From Acidobacteriaceae bacterium (lineage in GTDB: Bacteria; Acidobacteriota; Terriglobia; Terriglobales; Acidobacteriaceae), in assembly GCA_030040425.1 (NCBI GenBank), contig JASHTS010000010.1, forward strand, positions 1-34,534: a stretch of 34,534 bases of DNA, written 5' to 3'. The notes under the pieces are model-generated. The model saw only the letters and a list, made by a program, of their open reading frames with translations, ran no database searches and had not been told where the DNA came from. The position numbers and the translations under genes were made by a program. Position 1 is the stretch's first letter, and each line of letters opens with the position of its first letter. Of this stretch, positions 7,694-16,077 are shown in pieces.

Positions 7694-9495
7694 TTTGAGC
7701 GGACTTGACCGATGTAGACGCCAAAGGGGCCGAGCGCGACTGCATCGATCGACTGCGGCGCGGGCGCACCGGGAGTTTCGAGCAATGTCTTTAGGCCCGT
7801 TCCGCTCACGCCCAGCGCGCTCAAGTTGAAGCGGACGGTCTGCGGCTGGTCAGTAAAGTTGCACGCGACAATCACCGCTTCTCCATTCGCGTCCTTGCGC
7901 AGCCAGGAAAGCACGTGGTCGTCCGACCTGTTGAGCATCGTCTCTTCGCCTTCGTGAAGTGCCGGGTCATTCCTTTTGAGCGCGATGATCTGCTGGTACC
8001 AGTGGAGCATGGAATCCGGCTCGCGCTCTTCCGCGGCTACGTTCACGGTCTTGTAGCTCGACGGGATGGGCAGCCATGTCTTTGCGTCGTCCGAGGAAAA
8101 ACCCGCATCCGGCCCGGCATTCCATTGCATGGGCGTGCGCTCGCCGTCGCGGCCCTTTTCCTTGGGCCAGCCCTTGATGCCGATGGGATCGCGCACATCT
8201 TCCTTGCGTGTGGGCGGCGTGGTGACCATGCCGATCTCGTCGCCGTAGTACATCATGGCGGTATCGCGCGAAGCGAACAGAACCGTCGCGATCACACGCC
8301 CGATGTCGTCGTGATGAGGTCCGTAGCCGAAGGTCGGCGCTCCGGCGGCGTCGGTCTGATAACGATCCCAGCGCGGATTGTCGTGGTTGTCGAAGACAAA
8401 GAGCGGCTCGTCCCCGTTGAGGCCGGTTTCGGCTTCATCGATGCGCTCGCGAAAAAGCCCGACATCGAACCTGTTGATGAAGCCCACCTGCATATCCATG
8501 GGCAGTTGCAGCTCGTCGTTATGCGCGCCGTACATTTTGTGCAGGTCGGCGATGGAGTTGAGGTAAGTCTCGCCGATCAGCACCACTCTGCCTCCGCCTG
8601 CAGCGTTGGTGGCCGCGCGCAGCTCGCGCAGCACATCGTGCACTTCGGGCAGGTTGTTCGTGTAGATGTCCGTCACCTCTTTGTCGCCATACGCATCGAT
8701 GCTTGGCTTGCCATCCGGGCCGAGGACGTACGGCTCGTCGCGATCCTGCGGGTCTTCGAAGAGAGCGGTGATGGCGTCCAGGCGGAAGCCTGCCACGCCG
8801 CGGTGAATCCAGAAGCGCGCCACGTTATACATGGCCCCGCGCACCTGGGGGTTATTCCAGTTCAGGTCCGGCTGCTGCACGTAAAACTCGTGATAGTAGT
8901 ACTGCTGGCGCGCGGGATCCCACTGCCAGGCTGACCCTCCGAAATCGGATATCCAGTTGTTGGGCGGCTCGCGATGCCCGTCGACCATCTTCGCGTCGCG
9001 CCACATGTACCAGTCGGCTTTGGGATTGGTGCGCGAGCTGGCCGATTCTTCGAACCATGGATCCTTGTCGGACGTGTGGTTCAGCACCAGGTCCATGATG
9101 ATGCCGATGTTGCGCTTCTTAGCTTCGCTCACCAGCCGGTCGAAATCGGCCATGGTGCCGTATTGCGAATCGACGGCTTCGTAATTCGAGATGTCGTAGC
9201 CGAAGTCCACCTGCGGCGAGGGATAGATGGGCGTAAGCCAGATGGCGTCCACGCCGAGCTTCTGTAGATAACCGAGTCGCGATGTGATGCCGTTCAAGTC
9301 GCCAATGCCGTCGCCGTTCGAGTCCTGAAAACTGCGCGGATAGATCTCGTAGATGACGGCATTGTTCCACCAATGATCGCGCTTCGCAGTCTGGCTGGAT
9401 TGTCCGGCCGGCGCCGATTGTTGAGCAGGCGTCAGCTCACCTGCGCTCCACAAAAATGCAGTCAGCAGCAAGAGAACGGCCCCGATCCTTTTCAT
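7690..9495 (-). CDS. Secreted GH13 alpha-glucosidase (alpha-amylase family)
   Basis: 601 residues from ATG 9495. The start is chosen because it begins a clear signal peptide (MKRIGAVLLLLTAFLWSAGE) and has GGGAG about 8 nt upstream; 29 in-frame codons before it look non-coding. All four GH13 regions are present: DLVLNH (135-140), GFRLDAI with nucleophile D240, IGETY with acid/base E309, and FDNHDNPR with D372. YYGDEIGM and GERTPMQWNAG are typical of the oligo-1,6-glucosidase/maltase branch, which cleaves glucose from short alpha-glucans or sucrose. The protein ends in a small beta domain. Export to the periplasm or cell surface is predicted, which differs from the usual cytoplasmic maltases. 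It shares an ATGA junction with the downstream debranching-type glycosidase. A trehalose synthase-like activity is an alternative but lacks the extra domains usual there. Confidence 0.93.
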   Translation of the reverse strand: MKRIGAVLLLLTAFLWSAGELTPAQQSAPAGQSSQTAKRDHWWNNAVIYEIYPRSFQDSNGDGIGDLNGITSRLGYLQKLGVDAIWLTPIYPSPQVDFGYDISNYEAVDSQYGTMADFDRLVSEAKKRNIGIIMDLVLNHTSDKDPWFEESASSRTNPKADWYMWRDAKMVDGHREPPNNWISDFGGSAWQWDPARQQYYYHEFYVQQPDLNWNNPQVRGAMYNVARFWIHRGVAGFRLDAITALFEDPQDRDEPYVLGPDGKPSIDAYGDKEVTDIYTNNLPEVHDVLRELRAATNAAGGGRVVLIGETYLNSIADLHKMYGAHNDELQLPMDMQVGFINRFDVGLFRERIDEAETGLNGDEPLFVFDNHDNPRWDRYQTDAAGAPTFGYGPHHDDIGRVIATVLFASRDTAMMYYGDEIGMVTTPPTRKEDVRDPIGIKGWPKEKGRDGERTPMQWNAGPDAGFSSDDAKTWLPIPSSYKTVNVAAEEREPDSMLHWYQQIIALKRNDPALHEGEETMLNRSDDHVLSWLRKDANGEAVIVACNFTDQPQTVRFNLSALGVSGTGLKTLLETPGAPAPQSIDAVALGPFGVYIGQVRSK

Positions 9496-9591
9496 GACTG
9501 GCTCCCGGCAACTCACTAGGTAATGATTAGAGACCCGCCTGCCTGCTTGGGGCGCGGACCGAATCGTGACGAATACTAACACAATTGAGCA

Positions 9592-11814
9592 CTATGGCTG
9601 AGCAAGTCGCGCCAGATTGGCGCGCGCCTGCGCATGGCCGGGCGCGAGCTGCAGCGCATGTTGAAAATCCTCGCGTGCAGCCGTTTTGTTGCCCGTGCGC
9701 GCCTCCAGCACACCCAGGTTGTTCCAGCCGTCGGCGTCGTCGGGCTGCAGATGCAGCGCCTGGTTTTGTTCCTCGATGGCCTGCTCCAATTGTCCGGTGC
9801 CGGCGAGCACCTGCGAGAGCAGCGCGTGCAGATTCGCGTCGCCCGGCTTAATCCGAACGGCTGCGCGCAATTGCGTCAGAGCATCGTCCTGCCGGCCTGA
9901 TTGCGCATAGCCCATAGCCAGCCGCTCGCGCGCATCCACGTCGTCCGGGTGCTGCGCGATCGCCTTTTCCAGCAGATCGACGGCGCGCTCCGGCTGGCCG
10001 GATTCGATCGCCATTTCGCCCAGATGATAAAGCGCCGTGAAATTGCTGGAATCGAGTTCGAGCGCGCGCTCGAACTCCGCCTGTGCGGGCGCGGAATCGC
10101 CTTCGCCTTCGAGAGCGATGGCCAGCCCGTTGTGCGTCTCCGCATCGCCTTTGCATTGGCGCAGCAGGTCGCGGAACTGCTCTTCGGCCTGCGCAAACTT
10201 GCTGTTCTTCAGCTCCAGCTGCGCCAGGTTGAACTGCGGATCGCACGTATCGGCGCCGGACGCAATTGCCTGCTTGAACGCCTCTTCCGCTCCTGGAGCA
10301 TCGCCTGCATTTTCCAGCGCGGCGCCCAGGCTGTTCAGCGTGCGCGCGTCGCCCGGATGGCCGGCCAGAATCTTGCGATAATCCGCTGCCGCCTCCGCGT
10401 AATGCCCCAGTCCGGCTCGCGCCGACGCCAGGTTATACAACGCGATCAGATCTCCCGGATTCTTCTCCACGCGATGCTCCATCCACGCCTGCTCCAGCTG
10501 CAATCGCGGATCGGGGCTCCCTTTGGGCACGTTGACCGGCAGAACCTGCAGCCAGAGATGCGCCATTTCGTCCACGGAGCGGTTGCCGGCGCACACGCGG
10601 ATCGGCGGCGAGTTCGGGTTATGGATGTTGTCCGCTGAGTTGTCGTAGAGGTAATGCATGTGCAGCACCGTACCCCGCGGCAGAAAAACGGGGGTGCGGT
10701 AGCGATAAACCGACTGCCGGTCAATATCCCAGTTCGGAATCCGGATGAGCCATTGCTTCCGGCCATTGGGAAGGATCGCCCAGCCGTCGAGTTCCTTGCC
10801 GAGATAATGCGCGTGCGGGTAAATCCCGAAGACGTCCACATCCACCGGCAGTTTCAGTTCGTCCTGCACCACAAAATTCCGGTCGCCGGCCGGAATATCC
10901 AGGTCGCGGTCATCTTCAAGCTGCAACAGCATGGGATGCTTCGCCGGCGGATCAGCCGTGAAATACAACCCGATCTGCGCGCTGATAGTCTCCGGCTTGC
11001 CGCTGGGTTTCAGGTGCATGTTGAGAATCAGATCGTTGCCCGCATCGAGCCGCCACGGCATGCCTTCAGGCTCTTCCAGCACCGGCGTATCCGGCTTCCA
11101 GAAAAGGAAGTGGCTATCGGGGTCGAAGGTGTTGCCCGCATCCAGCTCCAGTTCCATGCCGGGAACGCCAAGCTGCCAGTCCGTGGGGTGACTGCGCCGG
11201 AAAGAAGCCGTGCGATCGATGAGCACATTGGCGTGATGCACCACCTGCGGCGCACTGGGCAGAATCTCCATGGCGTGGATGTAGTGCGTTGCAGCCAGCG
11301 GATAAGGCAGCACAAAGTTGCGGAATACGTCGCTACCCGATGCGGTCAGCGTATAAGGATGCTCGATGGTGAGAATCAGGTCGGGTTTGCCCAACTGCCA
11401 CGTGGCATCATAATGCGGCGCAGCAGGAGCAGCGGAAGCATCGCCCTCCGGCATTCCTGATTCGACCCAGCTGCGAATCAGCGCCACCTGTGCGTCGCTC
11501 AGCCGGCGCGTTCCCAGAAAATCGCCATATCCCGGGGCCGGCAGCCACGGCGGCATAAAGCGCGACTGCGTCACCTCTGCCATCTGCGGTCCGCGACGGT
11601 ACGCCTCAGGATACGTAAGCAGGCTGAAGGGGCCGCTGCCTCCCGGGTGATGGCAGGTGGTGCAATTCTGGTAGACGATGGGTGCAATCTGCCTGCTCCA
11701 GGTTACGGGAGGATTCGCTGGAACGGTTGCCGCGTGCGTCGCGCAATGCGGATGCAGCCGGCAGAGAATGGCAAAGCAGACCAGGGCAAGCAATATGCAG
11801 CGCAGAAATCTCAT
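9592..11814 (-). CDS. Cytochrome c / PHM-like copper monooxygenase / TPR fusion protein
   Basis: 740 residues, exported by an N-terminal signal (1-~29). Domain order: a heme c site C51-TT-CHH (CxxCH) in a ~100-residue cytochrome; a copper type II ascorbate-dependent monooxygenase-like region (~140-430); then about seven TPR repeats (~435-740). All six copper ligands known from peptidylglycine hydroxylating monooxygenase have counterparts: H193-H194 and H267 (CuH site), H334-x-H336 and M417 of a DEM motif (CuM site). This predicts O2-dependent hydroxylation of an unknown substrate, with the heme domain as possible electron donor in place of ascorbate (inference). The start overlaps the upstream redoxin stop (ATGA), so the two are coupled. 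The TPR tail suggests docking to a partner. The GH13 gene lies 96 nt downstream and may or may not share the transcript. Confidence 0.87.
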   Translation of the reverse strand: MRFLRCILLALVCFAILCRLHPHCATHAATVPANPPVTWSRQIAPIVYQNCTTCHHPGGSGPFSLLTYPEAYRRGPQMAEVTQSRFMPPWLPAPGYGDFLGTRRLSDAQVALIRSWVESGMPEGDASAAPAAPHYDATWQLGKPDLILTIEHPYTLTASGSDVFRNFVLPYPLAATHYIHAMEILPSAPQVVHHANVLIDRTASFRRSHPTDWQLGVPGMELELDAGNTFDPDSHFLFWKPDTPVLEEPEGMPWRLDAGNDLILNMHLKPSGKPETISAQIGLYFTADPPAKHPMLLQLEDDRDLDIPAGDRNFVVQDELKLPVDVDVFGIYPHAHYLGKELDGWAILPNGRKQWLIRIPNWDIDRQSVYRYRTPVFLPRGTVLHMHYLYDNSADNIHNPNSPPIRVCAGNRSVDEMAHLWLQVLPVNVPKGSPDPRLQLEQAWMEHRVEKNPGDLIALYNLASARAGLGHYAEAAADYRKILAGHPGDARTLNSLGAALENAGDAPGAEEAFKQAIASGADTCDPQFNLAQLELKNSKFAQAEEQFRDLLRQCKGDAETHNGLAIALEGEGDSAPAQAEFERALELDSSNFTALYHLGEMAIESGQPERAVDLLEKAIAQHPDDVDARERLAMGYAQSGRQDDALTQLRAAVRIKPGDANLHALLSQVLAGTGQLEQAIEEQNQALHLQPDDADGWNNLGVLEARTGNKTAAREDFQHALQLAPGHAQARANLARLAQP

Positions 11815-12398
11815 GGAGCATTAAGGGGCACAATGGAGCAGCCCACAGCCGGACCGCCCGGTTTGGGAACGGGATCATGTGCCAGCGCAGCGCTGATTGC
11901 CATCTCCAGCTCATGCCGCGTCGCCGCGGGCCGCTCCAGACCTAAGGCAATATAGCGGTTGTCGATGCGTCCTGAGTACACTTCGCGCAGCCCTGATGCG
12001 TTGGTAACAAAGACGGCGACCTCGGGCGTTATGGTCACCTGCGCCATGCGCGTCAGCCGTTGATCCGTATCCAGCACCGTATCTCCGTGCAGATCGAATT
12101 GCTCATCGTGACGGCGCACCACTCCAGCCGTGTCTTCAGGATTCGGATACACCCACCAGAAGCGCACGCCTTGAGACGAAAATTCCCGATCGAGCCGCTC
12201 GATCTCCGGAATGTAGCGATTGGAGATGGGACAATCCGACGCGGCAAAGAAGAGCACCACGGCTTTCGTTCCGGCGGGCGCGATCCTTTCGATCGGACGG
12301 CCATTCAGATCCGTCCCGAAAGGCCCTCCGGCTCGCGCAGCCGGGCCCGCCATCATGGTCAGGCCGCCAAGCAGCACTACTGCCGCGCGCAATGCCAT
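11811..12398 (-). CDS. Exported redoxin (AhpC/TSA-like thioredoxin fold)
   Basis: 195 residues from ATG 12398. A TTG nine bases upstream (12407) is an alternative start. The N-terminus MALRAAVVLLGGLTMMAGPA is a signal peptide. The fold has the peroxiredoxin/redoxin pattern KAVVLFFAASDCPISNRYIP, with a single Cys, C56, where thioredoxins have CxxC. Further motifs are VTITPEVAVFV (cis-Pro loop, preceded by a TPE turn) and RIDNRYI near the C-terminus. A second Cys (C187) lies nine residues from the end and could act as resolving residue. Redoxins of this type are commonly fused to or next to cytochrome/copper-monooxygenase proteins in acidobacteria and planctomycetes (from memory). Here the stop overlaps the monooxygenase start, so it probably maintains or reduces that partner. 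The true activity (peroxidase, copper delivery or disulfide reduction) is not shown by sequence. Confidence 0.85.
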   Translation of the reverse strand: MALRAAVVLLGGLTMMAGPAARAGGPFGTDLNGRPIERIAPAGTKAVVLFFAASDCPISNRYIPEIERLDREFSSQGVRFWWVYPNPEDTAGVVRRHDEQFDLHGDTVLDTDQRLTRMAQVTITPEVAVFVTNASGLREVYSGRIDNRYIALGLERPAATRHELEMAISAALAHDPVPKPGGPAVGCSIVPLNAP

Positions 12399-12407
12399 AG
12401 CTCTCAA

Positions 12408-12437
12408 ACTTTACCACGCGCTCGGGAAAGATGAAAA
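12408..12437 (-). promoter_or_regulatory. Weak candidate promoter for the redoxin/monooxygenase operon
   Basis: Read on the minus strand, TTTTCA (12437-12432) and TAAAGT (12413-12408) are 18 nt apart, each 4/6 to the sigma-70 consensus. The expected transcription start would lie only a few bases before ATG 12398, giving a nearly leaderless message. This would fit the lack of a well-spaced SD sequence there. The match is weak and rests on inspection only. Confidence 0.25.
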
Positions 12438-12473
12438 TGCGCGTAATGGATCCGTTTGAGTTCGTCTTGAAAG

Positions 12474-12527
12474 GGCACGACTTGAGTCGTGCCGCAAGCG
12501 CCGGAAAATCTCTGCGGGCTTTAGCCC
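12474..12527. repeat. Two-hairpin REP-like intergenic element
   Basis: In the 197-nt gap between two divergent genes sits a perfect palindrome (GGCACGACT-TG-AGTCGTGCC, 12474-12493), then a 22-nt linker, then a second palindrome (GGGCT-TT-AGCCC, 12516-12527), flanked by AAAG on the left and TGAGGGG on the right. The CACGACT/AGTCGTG hairpin followed by a GGGCTTTAGCCC hairpin matches a dispersed repeat that I remember as frequent in acidobacterial genomes. No transposase is nearby and no second copy is seen in this window. It may be a REP/BIME mobilised in trans by a RAYT transposase. A role as transcription insulator between the divergent genes is possible. Confidence 0.65.
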
Positions 12528-12595
12528 TGAGGGGTCAATGATTCAAACTGACCCACACTCGATCGGCTGCGGCGTTCCACGCGAGGCAAAAGAGC

Positions 12596-14317
12596 GTGGT
12601 ATCTTTTCTCCCGATGCTTCGCCGGTGTTTTCTCGGTTGCCCGCGCTCGATCGCGTTCCTGCTTCTGTTCGCTTTCCTGCCGGCAATCGCCTGGTTGACC
12701 GCGAGCGCGCCGGCCGGCGCGGGCTCGCAGAGCGCGGGCGCAACCGCTTCCGAGTCGCGGGATCCCGACGCGGTTTGCGCGCCATGCCACCGGCAAATCT
12801 ACGATTCTTGGCGGCGCACGCCTATGGCGCTCGCCAGCGGCCCCGCCGCGGAAGGCTTCATCCCCGCTGACTTCACCCACGCACCGTCCGGCGTCCACTA
12901 CCGCGTTTATCTCGATCGGGGCCAGGTGTGGCTCTCCTACGAGCGGCCTAATGCGCCCCCGGGGCGCGAGCTCAACGGGAAGCAATTGCTCCTCTTTTAT
13001 CTCGGCTCCGGCCGGCGCGGGCGCACGTGGCTCTTTCAGCGCGAGGGCTACTGGTATGAAATTCCCATCAACTGGTACGCGAAGAAGCACATCTGGGACA
13101 TGACGCCCAATTTTCTCAATACCCGCGAGATGCCCTTCACCTTGCCTGTCGATCCCGGATGCCTGCACTGCCATGCGAGCGGCGTCCAGGAGTCGCTGCC
13201 CGACGCGCGCAATCACTTTGCCGGAGCGCCGTTCCCGCGCGGAGGCATCACCTGCGAGGCCTGCCACGGCGATCCGTCCCAGCATCTGGCGCGCAACGGA
13301 AAGGGGCCCATCCTCAACCCCGCAAAACTCGACCCTGTCCGCCGCGATTCGGTTTGTCTCGAGTGCCATCTCGAAGGAGAAGTAGCCGTGGTGAAACTGG
13401 GGCGCAAGATCGCGAGCTTTCAGCCCGGCGACAATCTTTTCGACGATGCGGTTTTCTTTGAAGACGGCCGCAAGGCCGGCCCCGGAGGCCGCGCCACCAG
13501 CCAATGGGAGTCGCTGCTCGAGAGCGCCTGCAAGCGTGCAAGCGGCGACCGGCTCACCTGCACCACCTGTCACGATCCGCACGCAACCGTCGCCGCGGAA
13601 GATCGCGTCAGCTATTACCGCAGCCGCTGCCTCACCTGCCATGCGGGCCTCGCGTCCGGCCATCACCAGGAGAATCCCGATTGCACTTCATGCCACATGC
13701 CACGCGAAGAAACGGAGGACATTGCCCACGAGCAGGTCACCGATCATCGCATCCAGATCGCTTCCAAGCCGTTTACAAGCCCGGTTGGGGCGGACGAGCT
13801 GGCGCCCATCGGCGGCGTAAATCCGGGTGCGCGCGACGAGGGGGTCGCGTGGGCCCAACTCGCATTGCGCGGTGACCGCTCTGCCGGCGAGCGCGCCATG
13901 CGGCTGCTGCTCCGGGCCGAAACCTCCGATCCGGCCCAGGCAAGCGATACGGAGCTGCACACGGAGCTTGGCTTTCTGGAGCAGGAGAGCGGAGATCGCA
14001 AGTGGGCTATGTCGGAGTACCAGTCTGCGCTGCGGTCTGACCCGCTCAACGGCACCGCGGCCGGCGATCTTGCCGTTCTCGACGCACAAACCGGCGATTT
14101 CACGGCTGCATTGCCTCTCTGGCAGGCGGCGTTCGCCCACGATCCCGGAGCCGGCGCCGCAGGCATCGATCTTGCCGTGGCCCAGTGCCGGCTCGGCCAG
14201 GCCGCTGCTGCTGCATACACTCTTGAACGCGTGCTGCTTTTTTCTCCGGATAACGGCGCAGCCCGTCGTCTCTCCCTGGCGCTGAAAGCCGGCGCAGCGC
14301 ACTGCGGCACACCATGA
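12596..14317 (+). CDS. Exported heptaheme c-type cytochrome with C-terminal TPR repeats
   Basis: 573 residues from GTG 12596. GAGG at 12582-12585 is 9 nt before this GTG, whereas the in-frame ATG at 12614 has no SD, so the GTG start is preferred. An N-terminal hydrophobic stretch (~18-40) is a signal peptide or anchor. Seven CxxCH heme sites start at C61, C189, C220, C254, C322, C345 and C363. Residues ~400-573 contain TPR-like helical pairs. Multiheme proteins of this layout shuttle electrons in the periplasm, and the wide C61-C189 gap holds a beta-type segment of unknown role. The gene is divergent from the cytochrome/copper-monooxygenase operon. That protein also pairs CxxCH with TPRs, which suggests related redox functions. 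The 3' end overlaps or abuts the GH130 gene. The redox partner and terminal acceptor are unknown; nitrite-reductase-like catalysis is not indicated. Confidence 0.9.
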   Translation: MVSFLPMLRRCFLGCPRSIAFLLLFAFLPAIAWLTASAPAGAGSQSAGATASESRDPDAVCAPCHRQIYDSWRRTPMALASGPAAEGFIPADFTHAPSGVHYRVYLDRGQVWLSYERPNAPPGRELNGKQLLLFYLGSGRRGRTWLFQREGYWYEIPINWYAKKHIWDMTPNFLNTREMPFTLPVDPGCLHCHASGVQESLPDARNHFAGAPFPRGGITCEACHGDPSQHLARNGKGPILNPAKLDPVRRDSVCLECHLEGEVAVVKLGRKIASFQPGDNLFDDAVFFEDGRKAGPGGRATSQWESLLESACKRASGDRLTCTTCHDPHATVAAEDRVSYYRSRCLTCHAGLASGHHQENPDCTSCHMPREETEDIAHEQVTDHRIQIASKPFTSPVGADELAPIGGVNPGARDEGVAWAQLALRGDRSAGERAMRLLLRAETSDPAQASDTELHTELGFLEQESGDRKWAMSEYQSALRSDPLNGTAAGDLAVLDAQTGDFTAALPLWQAAFAHDPGAGAAGIDLAVAQCRLGQAAAAAYTLERVLLFSPDNGAARRLSLALKAGAAHCGTP

Positions 14318-14382
14318 CCGGCCGCCCCAAGCGCAGAGTCATGACGCTCCGTGATGCGCTACGGCTGCAGAGAGAGCGCCGG

Positions 14383-15552
14383 ATGTGCAAAGCCATCTTA
14401 AAATCCGTCGTGGTTCTACTCTCTGTGTCTCTCGTCGCCGGCGGACAATCGTCTGTGGGCGATGCGTGGTTGATTGGCCCGTTTGTCCGGCCCGCGAGCG
14501 GCAATCCGGTCATCGCGCCCAATCCAGCTTCCGTGTTTCCCGATCCGGTCAGCAAGACGGCCGTGCATTGGGAGGCCCTGCACACCTTCAATCCGGCGGC
14601 CGTGGTGAGAAACGGCATGATCGCCGTGCTCTATCGCGCTGAAGACGATACCGGCTCCATGCAGATCGGCATGCATACCTCGCGCCTCGGGCTCGCCGTA
14701 AGCGCAGACGGCATCCACTTCACGCGCCGGCCCACGCCCGTTTTCTACCCGGCCGATGATAGCCAGAAGCCGCGCGAGTGGCCGGGCGGCGTCGAAGATC
14801 CGCGCATTGTCGAATCGGAAGACGGCCTTTACGTGCTCACCTACACGCAATGGAACCGCCTTACCTATTCTGTGGGCATTGCCACGTCGCGCGATCTTGA
14901 GCACTGGACCAAATTCGGTCCCGCCTTTCTCCACGCGGAAGGCGGCAAGTACGCAAACCTCAAATACAAGTCCGCGGGCATTGTCACCGCTCTCAGGAAT
15001 GGCCGCCTGATCGCTTCGCGCCTGCGCGGGAGATACTGGATGTATTGGGGTGAAGGCGCCATTCATCTCGCCACTTCGCCGGACCTGATTCACTGGACGC
15101 CGGTCGAAGACGCGCACGGAGAGCCGCTCGAGGTGCTTCAGCCACGCCCCGGATACTTCGACAGCGCTTTTCCTGAAACCGGTCCGCCTCCCGTGCTTAC
15201 GCGCGAAGGCATCGTCGTCATCTACAACGGCAAGAACGCCGCCTCGGGCGGCGATCCGCATCTCCCCGCCGATACCTATGCCGCCGGCGAAGCTCTCTTT
15301 GACGCGCAGAACCCCGTGCATCTCCTGGCGCGGACGGGCCACCCGGTTCTCGAGCCTACTCTGCCCTACGAGAAGAGCGGCCAGTACACGGCTGGAACCA
15401 CATTTGCCGAAGGCCTGGTTCGGTTTCACGACCGGTGGCTTCTTTACTATGGCTGCGCCGACTCTCTGGTCGCGGTGGCCATCGCTCCGCAGGGCGAAAA
15501 GGCGCCGCCCGAGCCGCCGCCAGGCGATGGTTTGCCGCGCAAGATTCCATGA
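14383..15552 (+). CDS. Secreted GH130-family mannoside phosphorylase/mannosidase
   Basis: 389 residues from ATG 14383. That start gives a clean signal peptide (MCKAILKSVVVLLSVSLVAG) and has GAGAGAG about 6 nt upstream. ATG 14314, overlapping the preceding stop as ATGA, would add 23 Arg-rich residues and is the main alternative. The five-bladed propeller motifs of GH130 are present: SGNPVIAPNPASVF, TFNPAAVVRNG, VLYRAEDD, WPGGVEDPRIVESEDG, LKYKSAGIV and a late YYGCADSLVAVAIA. GH130 includes beta-mannoside phosphorylases (cytoplasmic in most cases) and beta-1,2-mannosidases (hydrolases, often exported). The signal peptide favours a hydrolase, but the phosphate-binding residues cannot be assigned by eye. 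It fits with the neighbouring glycosidases and TonB-dependent receptor in a glycan-use locus. Confidence 0.85.
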   Translation: MCKAILKSVVVLLSVSLVAGGQSSVGDAWLIGPFVRPASGNPVIAPNPASVFPDPVSKTAVHWEALHTFNPAAVVRNGMIAVLYRAEDDTGSMQIGMHTSRLGLAVSADGIHFTRRPTPVFYPADDSQKPREWPGGVEDPRIVESEDGLYVLTYTQWNRLTYSVGIATSRDLEHWTKFGPAFLHAEGGKYANLKYKSAGIVTALRNGRLIASRLRGRYWMYWGEGAIHLATSPDLIHWTPVEDAHGEPLEVLQPRPGYFDSAFPETGPPPVLTREGIVVIYNGKNAASGGDPHLPADTYAAGEALFDAQNPVHLLARTGHPVLEPTLPYEKSGQYTAGTTFAEGLVRFHDRWLLYYGCADSLVAVAIAPQGEKAPPEPPPGDGLPRKIP

Positions 15553-16077
15553 ACGGCCAGCCACTCTTCCGATTTGAAACAATATCCATGAGGATTCATT
15601 AAGAACGGCGCCAGGATGTCAGCGCGCTGCTCTTTTCCGGCGCTAAACCTCAGGCGAAGACTCCGGCAAGCGCCGAATGCCGCCGCGCGCAAAGAAAAAT
15701 GGCTCCGATGAATCTGCGAAAGCAATATCTCGAATGCAATCCTGGCTGGAATGCGAGCAGGGCATGTTTCGCAGGTAAATCGGTTCATCGTTTTGGAATC
15801 GCGATGGTACTTGCGCGAGCGGCAGTTTCAATCCATCCTTTGCCCTATCGCTTTCTCCACTTTTCGGTTGACAATCGAATCTTTTGTCAGCTAAAGTCCT
15901 GATCCGAATTGAGCGTTATATCTCTTTCATTCGTAAACACAATCGGTTGTATGCGCGACAATCGCGCTTTTCACCCCAGAATTGCTGCCGCTTCAAGGCT
16001 ATTTCTCTCTCAAAGCGAACTTGCTTTAGCAAGTCAGTAAACGTTTCAACAAGGACGGCTTTTCTTCAGGAGGCTAC
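15553..16077. other. Intergenic region and long leader upstream of the TonB-dependent receptor
   Basis: 525 nt without a convincing gene. The short frames here (for example 15699-15902) have codon use unlike neighbouring genes and no SD. The right half is AT-richer and holds a sigma-70-like promoter (15868-15897). It also holds a short leader hairpin CTTGC-TTTA-GCAAG (16020-16033) and an AGGAGG ribosome site (16068-16073), 4 nt before the receptor ATG. No terminator with a T-run is seen after the GH130 gene. Confidence 0.6.
15868..15897 (+). promoter_or_regulatory. Sigma-70-like promoter for the TonB-dependent receptor gene
   Basis: A perfect TTGACA (15868-15873) is followed after 18 nt by TAAAGT (15892-15897, 4/6 to TATAAT), in an AT-rich stretch about 180 nt upstream of the receptor start. 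Predicted transcription would begin near 15904 and leave a ~170-nt leader. The perfect -35 box makes this the best promoter candidate in the window. It has not been tested beyond inspection. Confidence 0.5.

Noticed and set aside
9496-9582. 29-codon upstream extension of the GH13 gene
   Set aside because: The signal peptide and SD place the start at 9495.
15699-15902. 67-codon plus-strand frame before the TonB-dependent receptor
   Set aside because: No SD, atypical composition, and it runs into the promoter candidate.
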